The notes under the pieces: generated by a model
The model's database searches: none
Seen by the model: only the letters and a program-made list of their open reading frames with translations
What the model was told of the DNA's origin: nothing
Part shown: positions 1-6,328 of the stretch, piece by piece
Position numbering within the stretch: the stretch's first letter is position 1
Layout: each line of letters begins with the position of its first letter
Translations under genes and position numbers: made by a program
From: a virus
IMG/VR virus record: IMGVR_UViG_3300042898_003056
Coordinates: 1 to 20,316 of that record
Strand: one strand, 5' to 3'
Length of the DNA stretch: 20,316 nucleotides

Positions 1-1012
1 TATCCAGTCGCCCAGACTCTTCCAGCAAGTACTTGAGTTCACTTTGATAGTCCTTGTATTCCACATGATCAATCAACTGTACAATGTTCACATGACAGTT
101 GGCCAACACACCTTGTTGTTGCAGTTCACTGGCACTAAGTTTACCAATCACAGGACCTAGGCTCACTAGCAGTGCTTGACTCTCAAACTTTTCTTTGGGC
201 ACAGTTCCAGTCAATCCCCAACGAATTGGCACTCTAGCCATCACACCTGTTAACAAGGTTTTGAGTGCATCTGCCTTGGCCATGTGTACTTCGTCCACAA
301 TCACACACACAACATCTTCAAGGAACTCACCAATGGTGCAGTCGCCTACTCCTGCTTTGGTGTTCTTTAGCAGGTTGTTGAGGCTTTGCCATGTGCATAT
401 GGTGTGTTGACGTCCGTATTCTTTTCTGTCACCAAAATACACACCAACATCTTGTTGCATGTTGATATAGTCTGCTTCGGTCTGTGTCACAAGACTCTTG
501 TTGGGCACAATAACGATTGAGCGTCCATAAGGTGCAACAGCATTGCTCAGGGCCGCTGTCATTATGGTCTTGCCTGCGCCTGTGGCCACTTCCTGTATGC
601 ACTGTGGGTTGGCCAAGAAGTTGTTGATGATTTCCACTTGGTAGTCACGCAACATGATGGGTTCACCTGCGGCAGGATGTGTCCGAGGCCATGACACATG
701 CTCAAAACTTGTTTCAGTTACTGATTCAAAGTTGAATGTGTTTGAATAGTCACGTTGATCATCCAGTTCAATGTCGTAATTGAGTCGTTCCAATATGGGC
801 ACAATCTCCGGCAACAAGTTTACATAGGTGCTGCCACCCAGTTGAAAGTATGCCACCTTGCCATCCCAGCGTCCCAGTCGCACGGCTGGCAAATAACGTG
901 CGGCAGGGTTTTCATATTTGAATGCCGTGACCAGAGCTTTGCGGGCATCCAAGTCTAGGCCTTCAATTTTGATGTTTACTTCATCACGTATCTGTATGGT
1001 GCATTGTTTCAT
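1..1012 (-). CDS. uvsW: UvsW-like superfamily 2 helicase, C-terminus cut by window edge
   Basis: ATP-dependent SF2 helicase of the T4 UvsW type, which in T4 unwinds R-loops and branched recombination intermediates. 337 codons are visible. The gene starts at the ATG at 1012 and runs off the left edge, so the C-terminal helicase lobe is missing. Seen in the translation: a small N-terminal domain (about residues 1-110), then the Q-motif-like LRDYQ (121-125), Walker A with ATGAGKT (about 143-149), a DEVH box at 240-243 and motif III LTGT at 268-271. The start overlaps the stop of the upstream gene as ATGA (1009-1012), so translation is probably coupled. T4 UvsW is about 500 residues, which suggests about two thirds of the gene is present. 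The family call rests on motif order and on neighbouring uvsX, uvsY and gp32. Other SF2 helicases are possible but less likely. Confidence 0.9.
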   Translation of the reverse strand, partial: MKQCTIQIRDEVNIKIEGLDLDARKALVTAFKYENPAARYLPAVRLGRWDGKVAYFQLGGSTYVNLLPEIVPILERLNYDIELDDQRDYSNTFNFESVTETSFEHVSWPRTHPAAGEPIMLRDYQVEIINNFLANPQCIQEVATGAGKTIMTAALSNAVAPYGRSIVIVPNKSLVTQTEADYINMQQDVGVYFGDRKEYGRQHTICTWQSLNNLLKNTKAGVGDCTIGEFLEDVVCVIVDEVHMAKADALKTLLTGVMARVPIRWGLTGTVPKEKFESQALLVSLGPVIGKLSASELQQQGVLANCHVNIVQLIDHVEYKDYQSELKYLLEESGRLD

Positions 1013-1866
1013 GTTATAGTTACTTCACGCACAAGTTGTCGTGACCTTATTTGAGAGATTAATTCTTGTTGTGTGCCAGTGTATTCTAAATCTGCCACAG
1101 GAAATCGCAACGGTTGTGCTTGTACATTATACACAGTTTCAATACCATGCGCAAGAAAAAACTCTTGATGTTGCTCAATGTACTGTTGCATGCTGGCAAA
1201 TTTTTCATTCAAGTCTTGATTATAGAATGCAACATTGAAGTCTGCGCTGTAATAACCAAACGGTCGAAATGCATCATCACCTATGTATATATCATTGTCG
1301 TGTGAGAGATCTTCCACAGTTTTTCCAATTTCGCAATAGTTGAGATACACTGTACCAAATTTGACTTGTAATTCACCATGTGTTTGTATTGTCTCAACGT
1401 CTAACTGTTTGACTTTGGGCATACCAAACCAAGTGCAAACAAATCTTGGGCAAGGTGCGGCTATGGCAGTTTCGCATCTGTGTACCGCTAAGTTTAAATT
1501 GGCCAAAGCCTGTCGAACAGTATCAGGTGCCGAGTGCCAGTATTCGGATGTTTGTTGATCCAGCAAACCATGATAGCGTTCAAATATGCTGTGTAAATAG
1601 TTGAGACAATCTTGTGTGTATTCAAACTCACCAACAATGATGTGTTGATAACTGTTGATTGTAGCTATGCATTGTTGTATCATGTTGACTGCACGATCTT
1701 GCTCCTGTTGCACAGTGCCAAATCCGTAAAATCTATCTGGATTGTCCATGGGCCATGCATGTCGATTGTGCATGCGTTCTAACCACAGTTCGGCCAATGG
1801 TGTGCGTCTTACTTTAAAACGCAATTCAAAGTTGTTGTCTAATGTAATTACAAGACGCTGAAACAT
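1009..1866 (-). CDS. Conserved-looking phage protein of unknown function
   Basis: About 285 residues from the ATG at 1866. I do not recognise a family. The protein is soluble-looking with no signal peptide or membrane segment. It is rich in His, Tyr and Gln, and the middle (about residues 60-150) looks helical. No metal-binding or nucleotide-binding motif stands out. The frame stays open a further nine codons upstream of 1866. I prefer the ATG at 1866 because its N-terminus (MFQRLVITLDNN) reads as a beta strand and because a promoter -10 ends just five bases before it, which makes an upstream start impossible from that promoter. No good Shine-Dalgarno sequence precedes 1866. The gene is coupled to uvsW by an ATGA overlap, which suggests a role in the same recombination or replication step, but this is only context. 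Confidence 0.75.
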   Translation of the reverse strand: MFQRLVITLDNNFELRFKVRRTPLAELWLERMHNRHAWPMDNPDRFYGFGTVQQEQDRAVNMIQQCIATINSYQHIIVGEFEYTQDCLNYLHSIFERYHGLLDQQTSEYWHSAPDTVRQALANLNLAVHRCETAIAAPCPRFVCTWFGMPKVKQLDVETIQTHGELQVKFGTVYLNYCEIGKTVEDLSHDNDIYIGDDAFRPFGYYSADFNVAFYNQDLNEKFASMQQYIEQHQEFFLAHGIETVYNVQAQPLRFPVADLEYTGTQQELISQIRSRQLVREVTIT

Positions 1867-1871
1867 ACCAC

Positions 1872-1900
1872 AGTATATACTCTTGCAAAACAAAAGTCAA
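1872..1900 (-). promoter_or_regulatory. Sigma70-type promoter for the unknown gene and uvsW
   Basis: On the minus strand, TTGACT (1900-1895) and TATACT (1877-1872) are separated by exactly 17 bases. Both hexamers differ from consensus at one position. The promoter sits immediately downstream of a strong terminator, and its -35 box overlaps the terminator T-tract. The -10 ends five bases before the ATG at 1866, so the transcript would have essentially no leader. Confidence 0.7.
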
Positions 1901-1925
1901 AAAAACAGGCTCCGAAGAGCCTGTT
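1899..1925 (-). terminator. Rho-independent terminator with UUCG loop
   Basis: A perfect 9-bp stem (1904-1912 paired with 1917-1925) encloses the four bases 1913-1916, which read TTCG on the minus strand. In that direction seven T residues (1905-1899) follow, overlapping the stem foot. This is a textbook strong terminator for the ATPase and micro-protein transcript arriving from the right. Confidence 0.92.
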
Positions 1926-1927
1926 GT

Positions 1928-1960
1928 AAAAACCCGGGGCGGAGCCAACCAATCCCCGGG
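1928..1960 (-). terminator. First terminator of a tandem pair
   Basis: A perfect 7-bp all-GC stem (1933-1939 with 1954-1960) has a 14-base loop and is followed on the minus strand by five T residues (1932-1928). It lies directly before the UUCG-loop terminator, so the two act in series. The GC run is conspicuous against the AT-rich surroundings. Confidence 0.75.
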
Positions 1961-1967
1961 GTAAAAC

Positions 1968-2057
1968 TCAATCAAGTAACAAAATAAGACATGCCAACAA
2001 GAATGCAAAGCCAATGTGCCCTAAAAATATTAACAGTAGCACAAGAAGCCAAGCCAT
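1968..2057 (-). CDS. 29-residue membrane micro-protein
   Basis: A 30-codon open frame starts at the ATG at 2057, one base after the ATPase stop (2059-2061), and ends with TGA at 1970-1968, just before the tandem terminators. The product starts MAWLLVLLLIFLG and ends ACLILLLD. It is almost entirely hydrophobic: one transmembrane helix with a Gly-His near the centre and an acidic last residue. No strong Shine-Dalgarno is visible, so expression would depend on coupling to the ATPase. The length, uninterrupted hydrophobicity, position between a stop and a terminator, and near-zero spacing argue for a real gene. Chance cannot be excluded at this length. A function is not deducible; single-span peptides of this kind are known in phages as membrane modulators. 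Confidence 0.5.
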   Translation of the reverse strand: MAWLLVLLLIFLGHIGFAFLLACLILLLD

Positions 2058-2058
2058 G

Positions 2059-3087
2059 TCAGGCACTCTTCATGCAAGTTGTCTCTGCAAGACGCTTCCA
2101 ATTGCCTGCAAAGCTCTTGCGTAAGTCTGCAATCTTCAGGGCCATACGCAAGCTCATCTCACGCAAACGATTTTGATTTGCTTCCATGAACTCGATGATC
2201 TCGTCCTGCGCACAGGGTTCAAAATCATAGTCTGCAAACAACACACCGTCCTTGGCAATTTGTTTGATACGCAACACTTTGTCACGCATGGTGTCCAAGG
2301 TCAAGTCCAGGTAGTGACAGCGTGATTGCAGTGCATCCAAGTGATCACGCAACTTTTGGCTTTTCATCTGATCAAACTTCAAGTTGGTAATAAAGATCAC
2401 ACTACCTTTGAACTCGAAACGATCAGGGATGCCTTCGCGGCGCAAGGTGCTGGACTCACTCAACCATGAAATGGTACGCTTCTTGCCGGAGTCTAATGCA
2501 CCCTTCAACAAGTTCAATGCCACATCGTCAAGCAGGATGCTGTCGCAGTCATCAAACACCAACACACAGTTGTCATCTGAGTATTTGTACAGTGCTTGAT
2601 ACAAGCCGATAGGGGTCGCTGAACCTTTGACAACTTCAGCACGGAGGCGCTTGCCTGCCAATTTGTCAAACAGTGTGGCCTTTTCGATCTCTTGCTCAAC
2701 ACCAAACGATTTGCCAACGCCTGGAGGACCTGACACAATCATGGCACGGATATCACCGTTGACACAGGCCTTTGTCATCTCATGCAAGATGTCAAACCGC
2801 TCACGAATACGTGTCATAATCTCGTCTTCTGTTTCTGCCTCTACTGGGGGCTTGGCAAACGCCACTGTATTTTCTTTGCTCACTGCATCTCCATTGACAT
2901 ACTCGATGTCGCTAATGTTGTTGACTTTGATACGGATGGTGTCGGGGCAATTGGGAAAAGCACCGTTGTTTTCTACTGTCACGAAATTACCTTTGGCACC
3001 AGATTGAAAGCCTGACACAAGATTGAAAGCGATATTGCGAACGGGTTTGTTGCGATACACACCTTTGATAACTCGAATTGCACTCAT
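2059..3087 (-). CDS. AAA+ family ATPase
   Basis: 342 residues. The N-terminal part (about 1-85) is beta-rich and unrecognised. It is followed by a linker and an AAA+ core: Walker A GPPGVGKS (120-127), Walker B VLVFDDCD (175-182), a sensor-1 strand IFITN ending in Asn 235, and an Arg-rich pair STLRREG around 214-220. In the Walker B motif the usual Asp-Glu is Asp-Asp, a feature to check for ATPase activity. It is not the clamp loader gp44, the helicase gp41 or the terminase by motif context. ATPases of this general form occur in aquatic T4-like phages, but their role is not settled to my knowledge. The start at 3087 is fixed by AAAGGAG a few bases upstream. The gene has its own sigma70 promoter, which implies early expression, and is followed by a membrane micro-protein gene and two terminators. 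Confidence 0.85.
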   Translation of the reverse strand: MSAIRVIKGVYRNKPVRNIAFNLVSGFQSGAKGNFVTVENNGAFPNCPDTIRIKVNNISDIEYVNGDAVSKENTVAFAKPPVEAETEDEIMTRIRERFDILHEMTKACVNGDIRAMIVSGPPGVGKSFGVEQEIEKATLFDKLAGKRLRAEVVKGSATPIGLYQALYKYSDDNCVLVFDDCDSILLDDVALNLLKGALDSGKKRTISWLSESSTLRREGIPDRFEFKGSVIFITNLKFDQMKSQKLRDHLDALQSRCHYLDLTLDTMRDKVLRIKQIAKDGVLFADYDFEPCAQDEIIEFMEANQNRLREMSLRMALKIADLRKSFAGNWKRLAETTCMKSA

Positions 3088-3132
3088 TGTTGGCTCCTTT
3101 GAAATGCGTTGTTGTTTACTGTTTATGTCTCT

Positions 3133-3161
3133 ATTATAGCAAATAATGAATTAATGGTCAA
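3133..3161 (-). promoter_or_regulatory. Early sigma70 promoter for the AAA+ ATPase gene
   Basis: Minus-strand TTGACC (3161-3156), a 17-base spacer, and a perfect TATAAT (3138-3133). The -35 box lies inside the last codons of the upstream 60-residue gene. An AGGAGCC ribosome site (3098-3092) follows just before the ATG. The 5' leader is about 40 bases. Confidence 0.9.
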
Positions 3162-3333
3162 CCGGTGCAAACATCTCTTGGCCCAGTTGCATAAAAACAA
3201 CAAACGCCTTCATTGTGTTTTCGCCGTACAACATGCGACCATGTTTTTGGATGTCTTGCAGTGTTTCCAACAGGCCCATGCCTTGGAAATCTGCTTCATT
3301 TTGTATTTGTTTAATTGCTGTTTCGATCTTCAT
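3151..3333 (-). CDS. Small early protein of unknown function, 60 residues
   Basis: 60 residues beginning MKIETAIKQIQNEADFQG, predicted mostly helical, with no recognised motif and no membrane segment. The start is secured by AGGAGCC six bases before the ATG and by its own sigma70 promoter. Its last three codons are shared with the -35 box of the next gene's promoter, so coding and regulatory sequence overlap. It is one of three short genes in separate promoter cassettes. Such early T4-like small genes often encode host take-over factors, but nothing in the sequence shows the target here. Confidence 0.8.
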   Translation of the reverse strand: MKIETAIKQIQNEADFQGMGLLETLQDIQKHGRMLYGENTMKAFVVFMQLGQEMFAPVDH

Positions 3334-3337
3334 TGCT

Positions 3338-3392
3338 GGCTCCTTTTTGCTTTGTATGCCATTATTATAGCATTTTGGGAATTATTGGTCAA
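3338..3392 (-). repeat. 55-base direct repeat, copy 1 (promoter plus ribosome site)
   Basis: Positions 3338-3392 and 3587-3641 are identical by eye over 55 bases. Each copy covers the -35 box, spacer, -10 box, leader and Shine-Dalgarno sequence. The repeat stops just short of the start codon, so it is a regulatory cassette and not a gene duplication. Confidence 0.9.
3364..3392 (-). promoter_or_regulatory. Early sigma70 promoter, copy in 55-base repeat
   Basis: TTGACC (3392-3387), a 17-base spacer, TATAAT (3369-3364), then an AGGAGCC site before the ATG at 3333. It lies inside a 55-base block that recurs perfectly at 3587-3641. Confidence 0.92.
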
Positions 3393-3403
3393 CCAAAATA
3401 AAT

Positions 3404-3421
3404 GTAATACTCAAGTATTAC
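3404..3421 (-). terminator. Hairpin at a gene end, weak terminator candidate
   Basis: A perfect 7-bp stem GTAATAC (3404-3410) pairs with GTATTAC (3415-3421) around a 4-base loop. It contains the stop codon of the 54-residue gene and is followed on the minus strand by an AT-rich but broken T-tract. It lies just upstream of the next promoter. The stem is AT-rich, so termination would be partial. Confidence 0.45.
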
Positions 3422-3582
3422 AAAACCAAGTCAAGCAGTTGTTGTCTTGCCTGTTTAAGCTCTACCAGCAGGTCTGCATAGTAACCCACATTGTCCTCGC
3501 CACCGTTCACGTATACTTCAGCGTCTGCAATCTGTTCATATACCATGTTTAGTAAAAAATTTGCTGTGTCTTTAGTAATCAT
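3418..3582 (-). CDS. Small early protein of unknown function, 54 residues
   Basis: A 54-residue frame starts at the ATG at 3582 and ends with TAA at 3420-3418. It begins MITKDTANFLLNMVYEQI and ends LKQARQQLLDLVL, a likely helical hairpin: two amphipathic helices around a Gly-Gly-Glu-Asp turn near residues 27-30. There is no known motif. The AGGAG ribosome site, the perfect TATAAT promoter and the same spacing as its neighbours make it a secure gene despite its size. Confidence 0.8.
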   Translation of the reverse strand: MITKDTANFLLNMVYEQIADAEVYVNGGEDNVGYYADLLVELKQARQQLLDLVL

Positions 3583-3586
3583 TCCA

Positions 3587-3641
3587 GGCTCCTTTTTGCT
3601 TTGTATGCCATTATTATAGCATTTTGGGAATTATTGGTCAA
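3587..3641 (-). repeat. 55-base direct repeat, copy 2 (promoter plus ribosome site)
   Basis: Second copy of the block at 3338-3392. Recombination between the copies would delete exactly one small gene, or duplicate it, which makes this a plausible cassette-exchange site. Confidence 0.9.
3613..3641 (-). promoter_or_regulatory. Early sigma70 promoter of the 54-residue gene
   Basis: TTGACC (3641-3636), 17 bases, TATAAT (3618-3613), followed by AGGAGCC and the ATG at 3582. The -35 box begins three bases past the foot of a terminator-like hairpin. Confidence 0.92.
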
Positions 3642-3643
3642 TC

Positions 3644-3674
3644 AAAAAGTAGTACTGCCAAAGTGTTACTTTTT
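3644..3674 (-). terminator. Hairpin terminator of the 69-residue gene
   Basis: A 13-bp stem (3644-3656 with 3662-3674, two G-T pairs) has a 5-base loop. On the minus strand its descending arm ends in five T residues. It includes the stop codon of the upstream gene. It is therefore a terminator overlapping a stop codon, immediately followed by the next promoter. Confidence 0.65.
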
Positions 3675-3875
3675 GAACTGTTCGAAGAAGCGGGTGTTGA
3701 TTTCGTCCATTTCCGCCTGCTCTACATAGAAGTCGGTAGTAGGGTCGTAGTACTGACCTGCCTTGTTGTCATAATACAACACACGACCACTGAAGTTGAA
3801 CGGGCCTTCCAGGCCTTTGCGTGGCCCATACTTGTCACGCATGATGTCCAGGGTGTCAACTACACGATATCCCAT
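3666..3875 (-). CDS. Small early protein of unknown function, 69 residues
   Basis: 69 residues beginning MGYRVVDTLDIMRDKYGP. A compact, Tyr-rich beta-type centre (VLYYDNKAGQYYDP, about residues 32-45) is followed by a C-terminal acidic helix and a Lys-Lys end. The start is fixed by GGGAGCC upstream and a TTGACC/TATACT promoter. It reads like a small conserved phage protein, but I cannot assign a family. It is the first member of the small-gene cassettes after the glycosyltransferase gene. Confidence 0.8.
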   Translation of the reverse strand: MGYRVVDTLDIMRDKYGPRKGLEGPFNFSGRVLYYDNKAGQYYDPTTDFYVEQAEMDEINTRFFEQFKK

Positions 3876-3904
3876 TGCTGGCTCCCGTTTGTTTGTATGC
3901 CACT

Positions 3905-3933
3905 AGTATAGCATTTTGGGAATTTCCGGTCAA
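3905..3933 (-). promoter_or_regulatory. Early sigma70 promoter, diverged copy
   Basis: TTGACC (3933-3928), a 17-base spacer, TATACT (3910-3905), then GGGAGCC before the ATG at 3875. It shares most of the 55-base repeat sequence but has substitutions in the spacer and leader. An imperfect hairpin (3934-3951, 7-bp arms with one mismatch) directly precedes it at the end of the glycosyltransferase gene. Confidence 0.85.
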
Positions 3934-3952
3934 GTACTACTCTAGTATTACA

Positions 3953-4696
3953 TCATTGCCAGTGCATTGCTACCACAGGATCCGTGATACATTCATGCGG
4001 TTTGGGTTTTCCGTGAAATACTAAAATGCTGGTCTCGTCCCCTACTATGGTTGGTGTTCCAGGTTTTCGGGGTCGTCGGCGGGAAAAGTCATAACCACCT
4101 TCGCTGATTTGCCAACGCCAGCTTTGCAGTTGACTTTGTTCAAAGTTTCTGCGTTGATTGTGATCAATCACTGCACCGATGTAGTCTTGATCACCTTGAT
4201 ATCGCCGTACAGTTTGCTGGATGTCTAATTTCACAAAGTCCGCCCAGACATCAGCAAACTTGGTGACATTCCACCACATCACACTGCTGTTGATTCCTGA
4301 GTGAGTGGTTTTTTGTAGATATCTAAAATCTCGTATGGACCAAAAGTAATCAGTGCTGAGTTCGGGTATCCAACTAATGCCATTGATGATCACACAATCA
4401 AGATCAAAGTACAACAAATTGCCTGCATGATGTTCAGGATTGAACAACTGCATTTTGTACCACCACGACCGTTTGGGACCTGATATACCGGGCCATTCAC
4501 TCAAACAGTGTTTGATCATGTGTGACGGTACTGATCTGTGTTCTTCAGTATACACATGAAAACGTATGCCTTGGGGCATGTGTCGTGTCAACATGTTGTA
4601 CAGTTTGTCCACGTACTGCCAATCATATCCAGTGCCGTGGATTACACAAGCACAATCAATTATGCCGTCAATGCGGGCTCGATTCTTTTTAGCCAT
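3953..4696 (-). CDS. GT-A fold glycosyltransferase
   Basis: 247 residues. A putative metal-dependent sugar transferase: the strand YFDLDCVI carries the DxD motif at 98-100, which in GT-A enzymes binds the metal and nucleotide-sugar phosphates. A C-terminal VFHGKPKPHE segment (about 229-238) provides the His of the usual C-terminal metal or phosphate contact. WWYKMQLF (78-85) before the DxD is typical of phage and bacterial members of this type. The donor sugar and acceptor are not deducible. The start at 4696 is supported by GAAGGA seven bases upstream; the gene overlaps the end of the upstream GT-B-like gene by 37 bases. It is the last gene of the minus-strand sugar block before the small-gene cassettes. 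Confidence 0.85.
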   Translation of the reverse strand: MAKKNRARIDGIIDCACVIHGTGYDWQYVDKLYNMLTRHMPQGIRFHVYTEEHRSVPSHMIKHCLSEWPGISGPKRSWWYKMQLFNPEHHAGNLLYFDLDCVIINGISWIPELSTDYFWSIRDFRYLQKTTHSGINSSVMWWNVTKFADVWADFVKLDIQQTVRRYQGDQDYIGAVIDHNQRRNFEQSQLQSWRWQISEGGYDFSRRRPRKPGTPTIVGDETSILVFHGKPKPHECITDPVVAMHWQ

Positions 4697-5511
4697 AGTC
4701 CTTCTCGTAGTTCTTCAACAGTGTATTCAGTATGGCATATCTGCGCCAACCACAGTTCTCTATCCACTTCATAGGGTTGTTCAATGTCAGCATAGCCCAC
4801 AGCAACAGGATATGCCAGGCTGCTGTGTGATACAATGGGTCTGCAGCCTGCAATGCCTGCTTGGATGCCCGGTCCTGAATTGTGGTTAACCACAGCATGG
4901 CAATTGAAGTGCATGTCAAAACTGTCGTAGGTGTGTGCCACGGGTCTAGCCACTTCCATTGTGGTATTAGCAGGCATGTATGGCATGCGCAGTGGGCTTC
5001 GCGGATGTGATCGTATGCGTATGGGACGATCAGTTGAGTTGCGTAGTTGTTGAACTTGCATCAACACCCACAATTCCATGCTGTCTATGCCGGCAACTTG
5101 CAAACTGTTCCGGTGCTGTGCGGCAATGATGATTTCTGGTCGTGGATTGACTTGTGTGGCCAGGCTTATTTGCAATTGCCTGGGACGATCCCAGTTCAAA
5201 TCATGCTCATGTCCGTAATAGCCATCCCTGGTTATATGATTCACTGCCAGTTTCCAAGTGTGTCCACGATACAACGCACCAATATCTATCACAATAACTG
5301 GCCGGTTTTGACTTCGGTAATGCTCGTACACCGCTTGATTGGCTTGCATTCTACCATGCCACAGCACTGACCAAATCACTGCCGCATCAGCAGTCATTGA
5401 GTTCTCTTGTGTGATTATACCTGCGGCTTGGCAGCAGTCCAAGAATGCACTCATCACTGGTTTGCTGTTTAATGCACACTGAGCAGGAAAATAGGCTATG
5501 GTTTTGATCAC
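4660..5511 (-). CDS. GT-B/capsule-synthesis-like protein, paralogue A
   Basis: About 284 residues from a GTG start at 5511. Two-lobed architecture shared with three other genes in this window: an N-terminal lobe, a central RPIRIRSHPRSPL strand-loop, and a C-terminal lobe with NHNSGPGIQAGIAGCRPIV, followed by a Trp-Leu...Glu-Leu-Arg-x-Gly...Arg-Ile tail. This is the layout of capsule polysaccharide transfer proteins (KpsC/KpsS, CDP-glycerol transferase-like GT-B folds), where the Ser-Gly...Glu-Ala/Gly region binds the nucleotide of the donor. The frame is open further upstream but would overlap the divergent plus-strand gene. The conserved-looking KTIAYFPAQCALNSKPV N-terminus points to the GTG, with a later ATG at 5451 as an alternative. 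No clear ribosome site is visible. The start is uncertain. Confidence 0.75.
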   Translation of the reverse strand: MIKTIAYFPAQCALNSKPVMSAFLDCCQAAGIITQENSMTADAAVIWSVLWHGRMQANQAVYEHYRSQNRPVIVIDIGALYRGHTWKLAVNHITRDGYYGHEHDLNWDRPRQLQISLATQVNPRPEIIIAAQHRNSLQVAGIDSMELWVLMQVQQLRNSTDRPIRIRSHPRSPLRMPYMPANTTMEVARPVAHTYDSFDMHFNCHAVVNHNSGPGIQAGIAGCRPIVSHSSLAYPVAVGYADIEQPYEVDRELWLAQICHTEYTVEELREGLWLKRIEPALTA

Positions 5512-5524
5512 TGTAAATACGTCT

Positions 5525-6328
5525 ATGAAATACACTGTAGTTACCACGTTCAACGCCGACGGATACAATACATACGGTCGTCGCATGATTGATACCTTTT
5601 TGCAGACTTGGCCACAGCAGGTTGACTTAGTGGTGTACGCCGAAAATTGCACAGTGGATCAGTCTGCGACCAATTTGCAGATTCGTGACTTGGAACAGAG
5701 CAGCAGTGAATTGCAAGCATTCAAACAACAGTGGCGCGGTGTGCCCCGGGCCAATGGCGACATATCTGCTGACCCTGTGCGAAGCCGTAGAAGAGATGCT
5801 GCCAAACCATTCAAATGGGATGCGGTGCGTTTTGCTCACAAAGTGTACAGTATATTTCACTGTGCAAAGAATACCACAGCAGATGTGCTGATTTGGATGG
5901 ACGCAGACACCATTTGTCACAGTTCAATTACCATGCAAGACATACAACAGTTGATTCCCGCTGACAAAGACCTGTGCTTCCTTGGAAGAAAAGGAAAATT
6001 CAGCGAGTGCGGATTGTATGCAATGAATTTGCGTTCAGTGACTGTGCAGGATTTTCTAAAAAGATTTCAATGGATGTATGATGACGCAGAAAATGGAATT
6101 TTCCAACAGGATGAATGGCATGACAGTTTTATTTTTGATGTTGTTCGTCGACACGTTGTGTTGAAAGAACTTGACTGGAGCAGTCATTTGATCACAGGCG
6201 AAGGGCATCCATTGATTAATTCTGCATGGGGTGCATATTTGGACCATCTCAAAGGTTCACGTAAAAAAACTGGACGCAGTCCAACCACTGACTTGAAAGT
6301 CAAAAGAACCGAAGCATACTGGCAATGA
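5525..6328 (+). CDS. GT-A fold glycosyltransferase, first gene of the plus-strand block
   Basis: 267 residues from the ATG at 5525. The N-terminus MKYTVVTTFNADGY is the first GT-A strand, and VLIWMDADT carries the DxD motif at 126-128. A long basic segment (about 75-100) precedes it, as if binding an anionic acceptor. The C-terminal segment with GHPLINSAWGAYLDH and Lys/Arg clusters is probably acceptor-binding. An in-frame ATG at 5498 exists, but it would overlap the divergent gene and adds no conserved sequence. Only 13 bases separate this start from the divergent GTG at 5511, so the promoter must lie inside the neighbour. A TGTAAATA box five bases before the ATG resembles the T4 late element. 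The stop overlaps the next ATG as ATGA. Confidence 0.85.
   Translation: MKYTVVTTFNADGYNTYGRRMIDTFLQTWPQQVDLVVYAENCTVDQSATNLQIRDLEQSSSELQAFKQQWRGVPRANGDISADPVRSRRRDAAKPFKWDAVRFAHKVYSIFHCAKNTTADVLIWMDADTICHSSITMQDIQQLIPADKDLCFLGRKGKFSECGLYAMNLRSVTVQDFLKRFQWMYDDAENGIFQQDEWHDSFIFDVVRRHVVLKELDWSSHLITGEGHPLINSAWGAYLDHLKGSRKKTGRSPTTDLKVKRTEAYWQ

Noticed and set aside
1826-2014. 62-residue minus-strand frame across the terminators
   Set aside because: It reads through both hairpins and the promoter and shares the region with the better-supported 29-residue frame.
2627-3007. 126-residue plus-strand frame within the AAA+ ATPase gene
   Set aside because: Ser/Ala/Leu-rich translation antisense to well-defined Walker motifs; no start signals.
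3109-3552. 147-residue plus-strand open frame across the small-gene cassettes
   Set aside because: It reads through two promoters, an intergenic hairpin and two small genes on the other strand, has no ribosome site and gives a low-complexity hydrophobic product. It is a shadow frame.
3338-3641. Direct repeats as a possible CRISPR-like array
   Set aside because: Only two perfect copies 249 bases apart, containing promoter and ribosome-site elements and separated by an open gene. No spacers.
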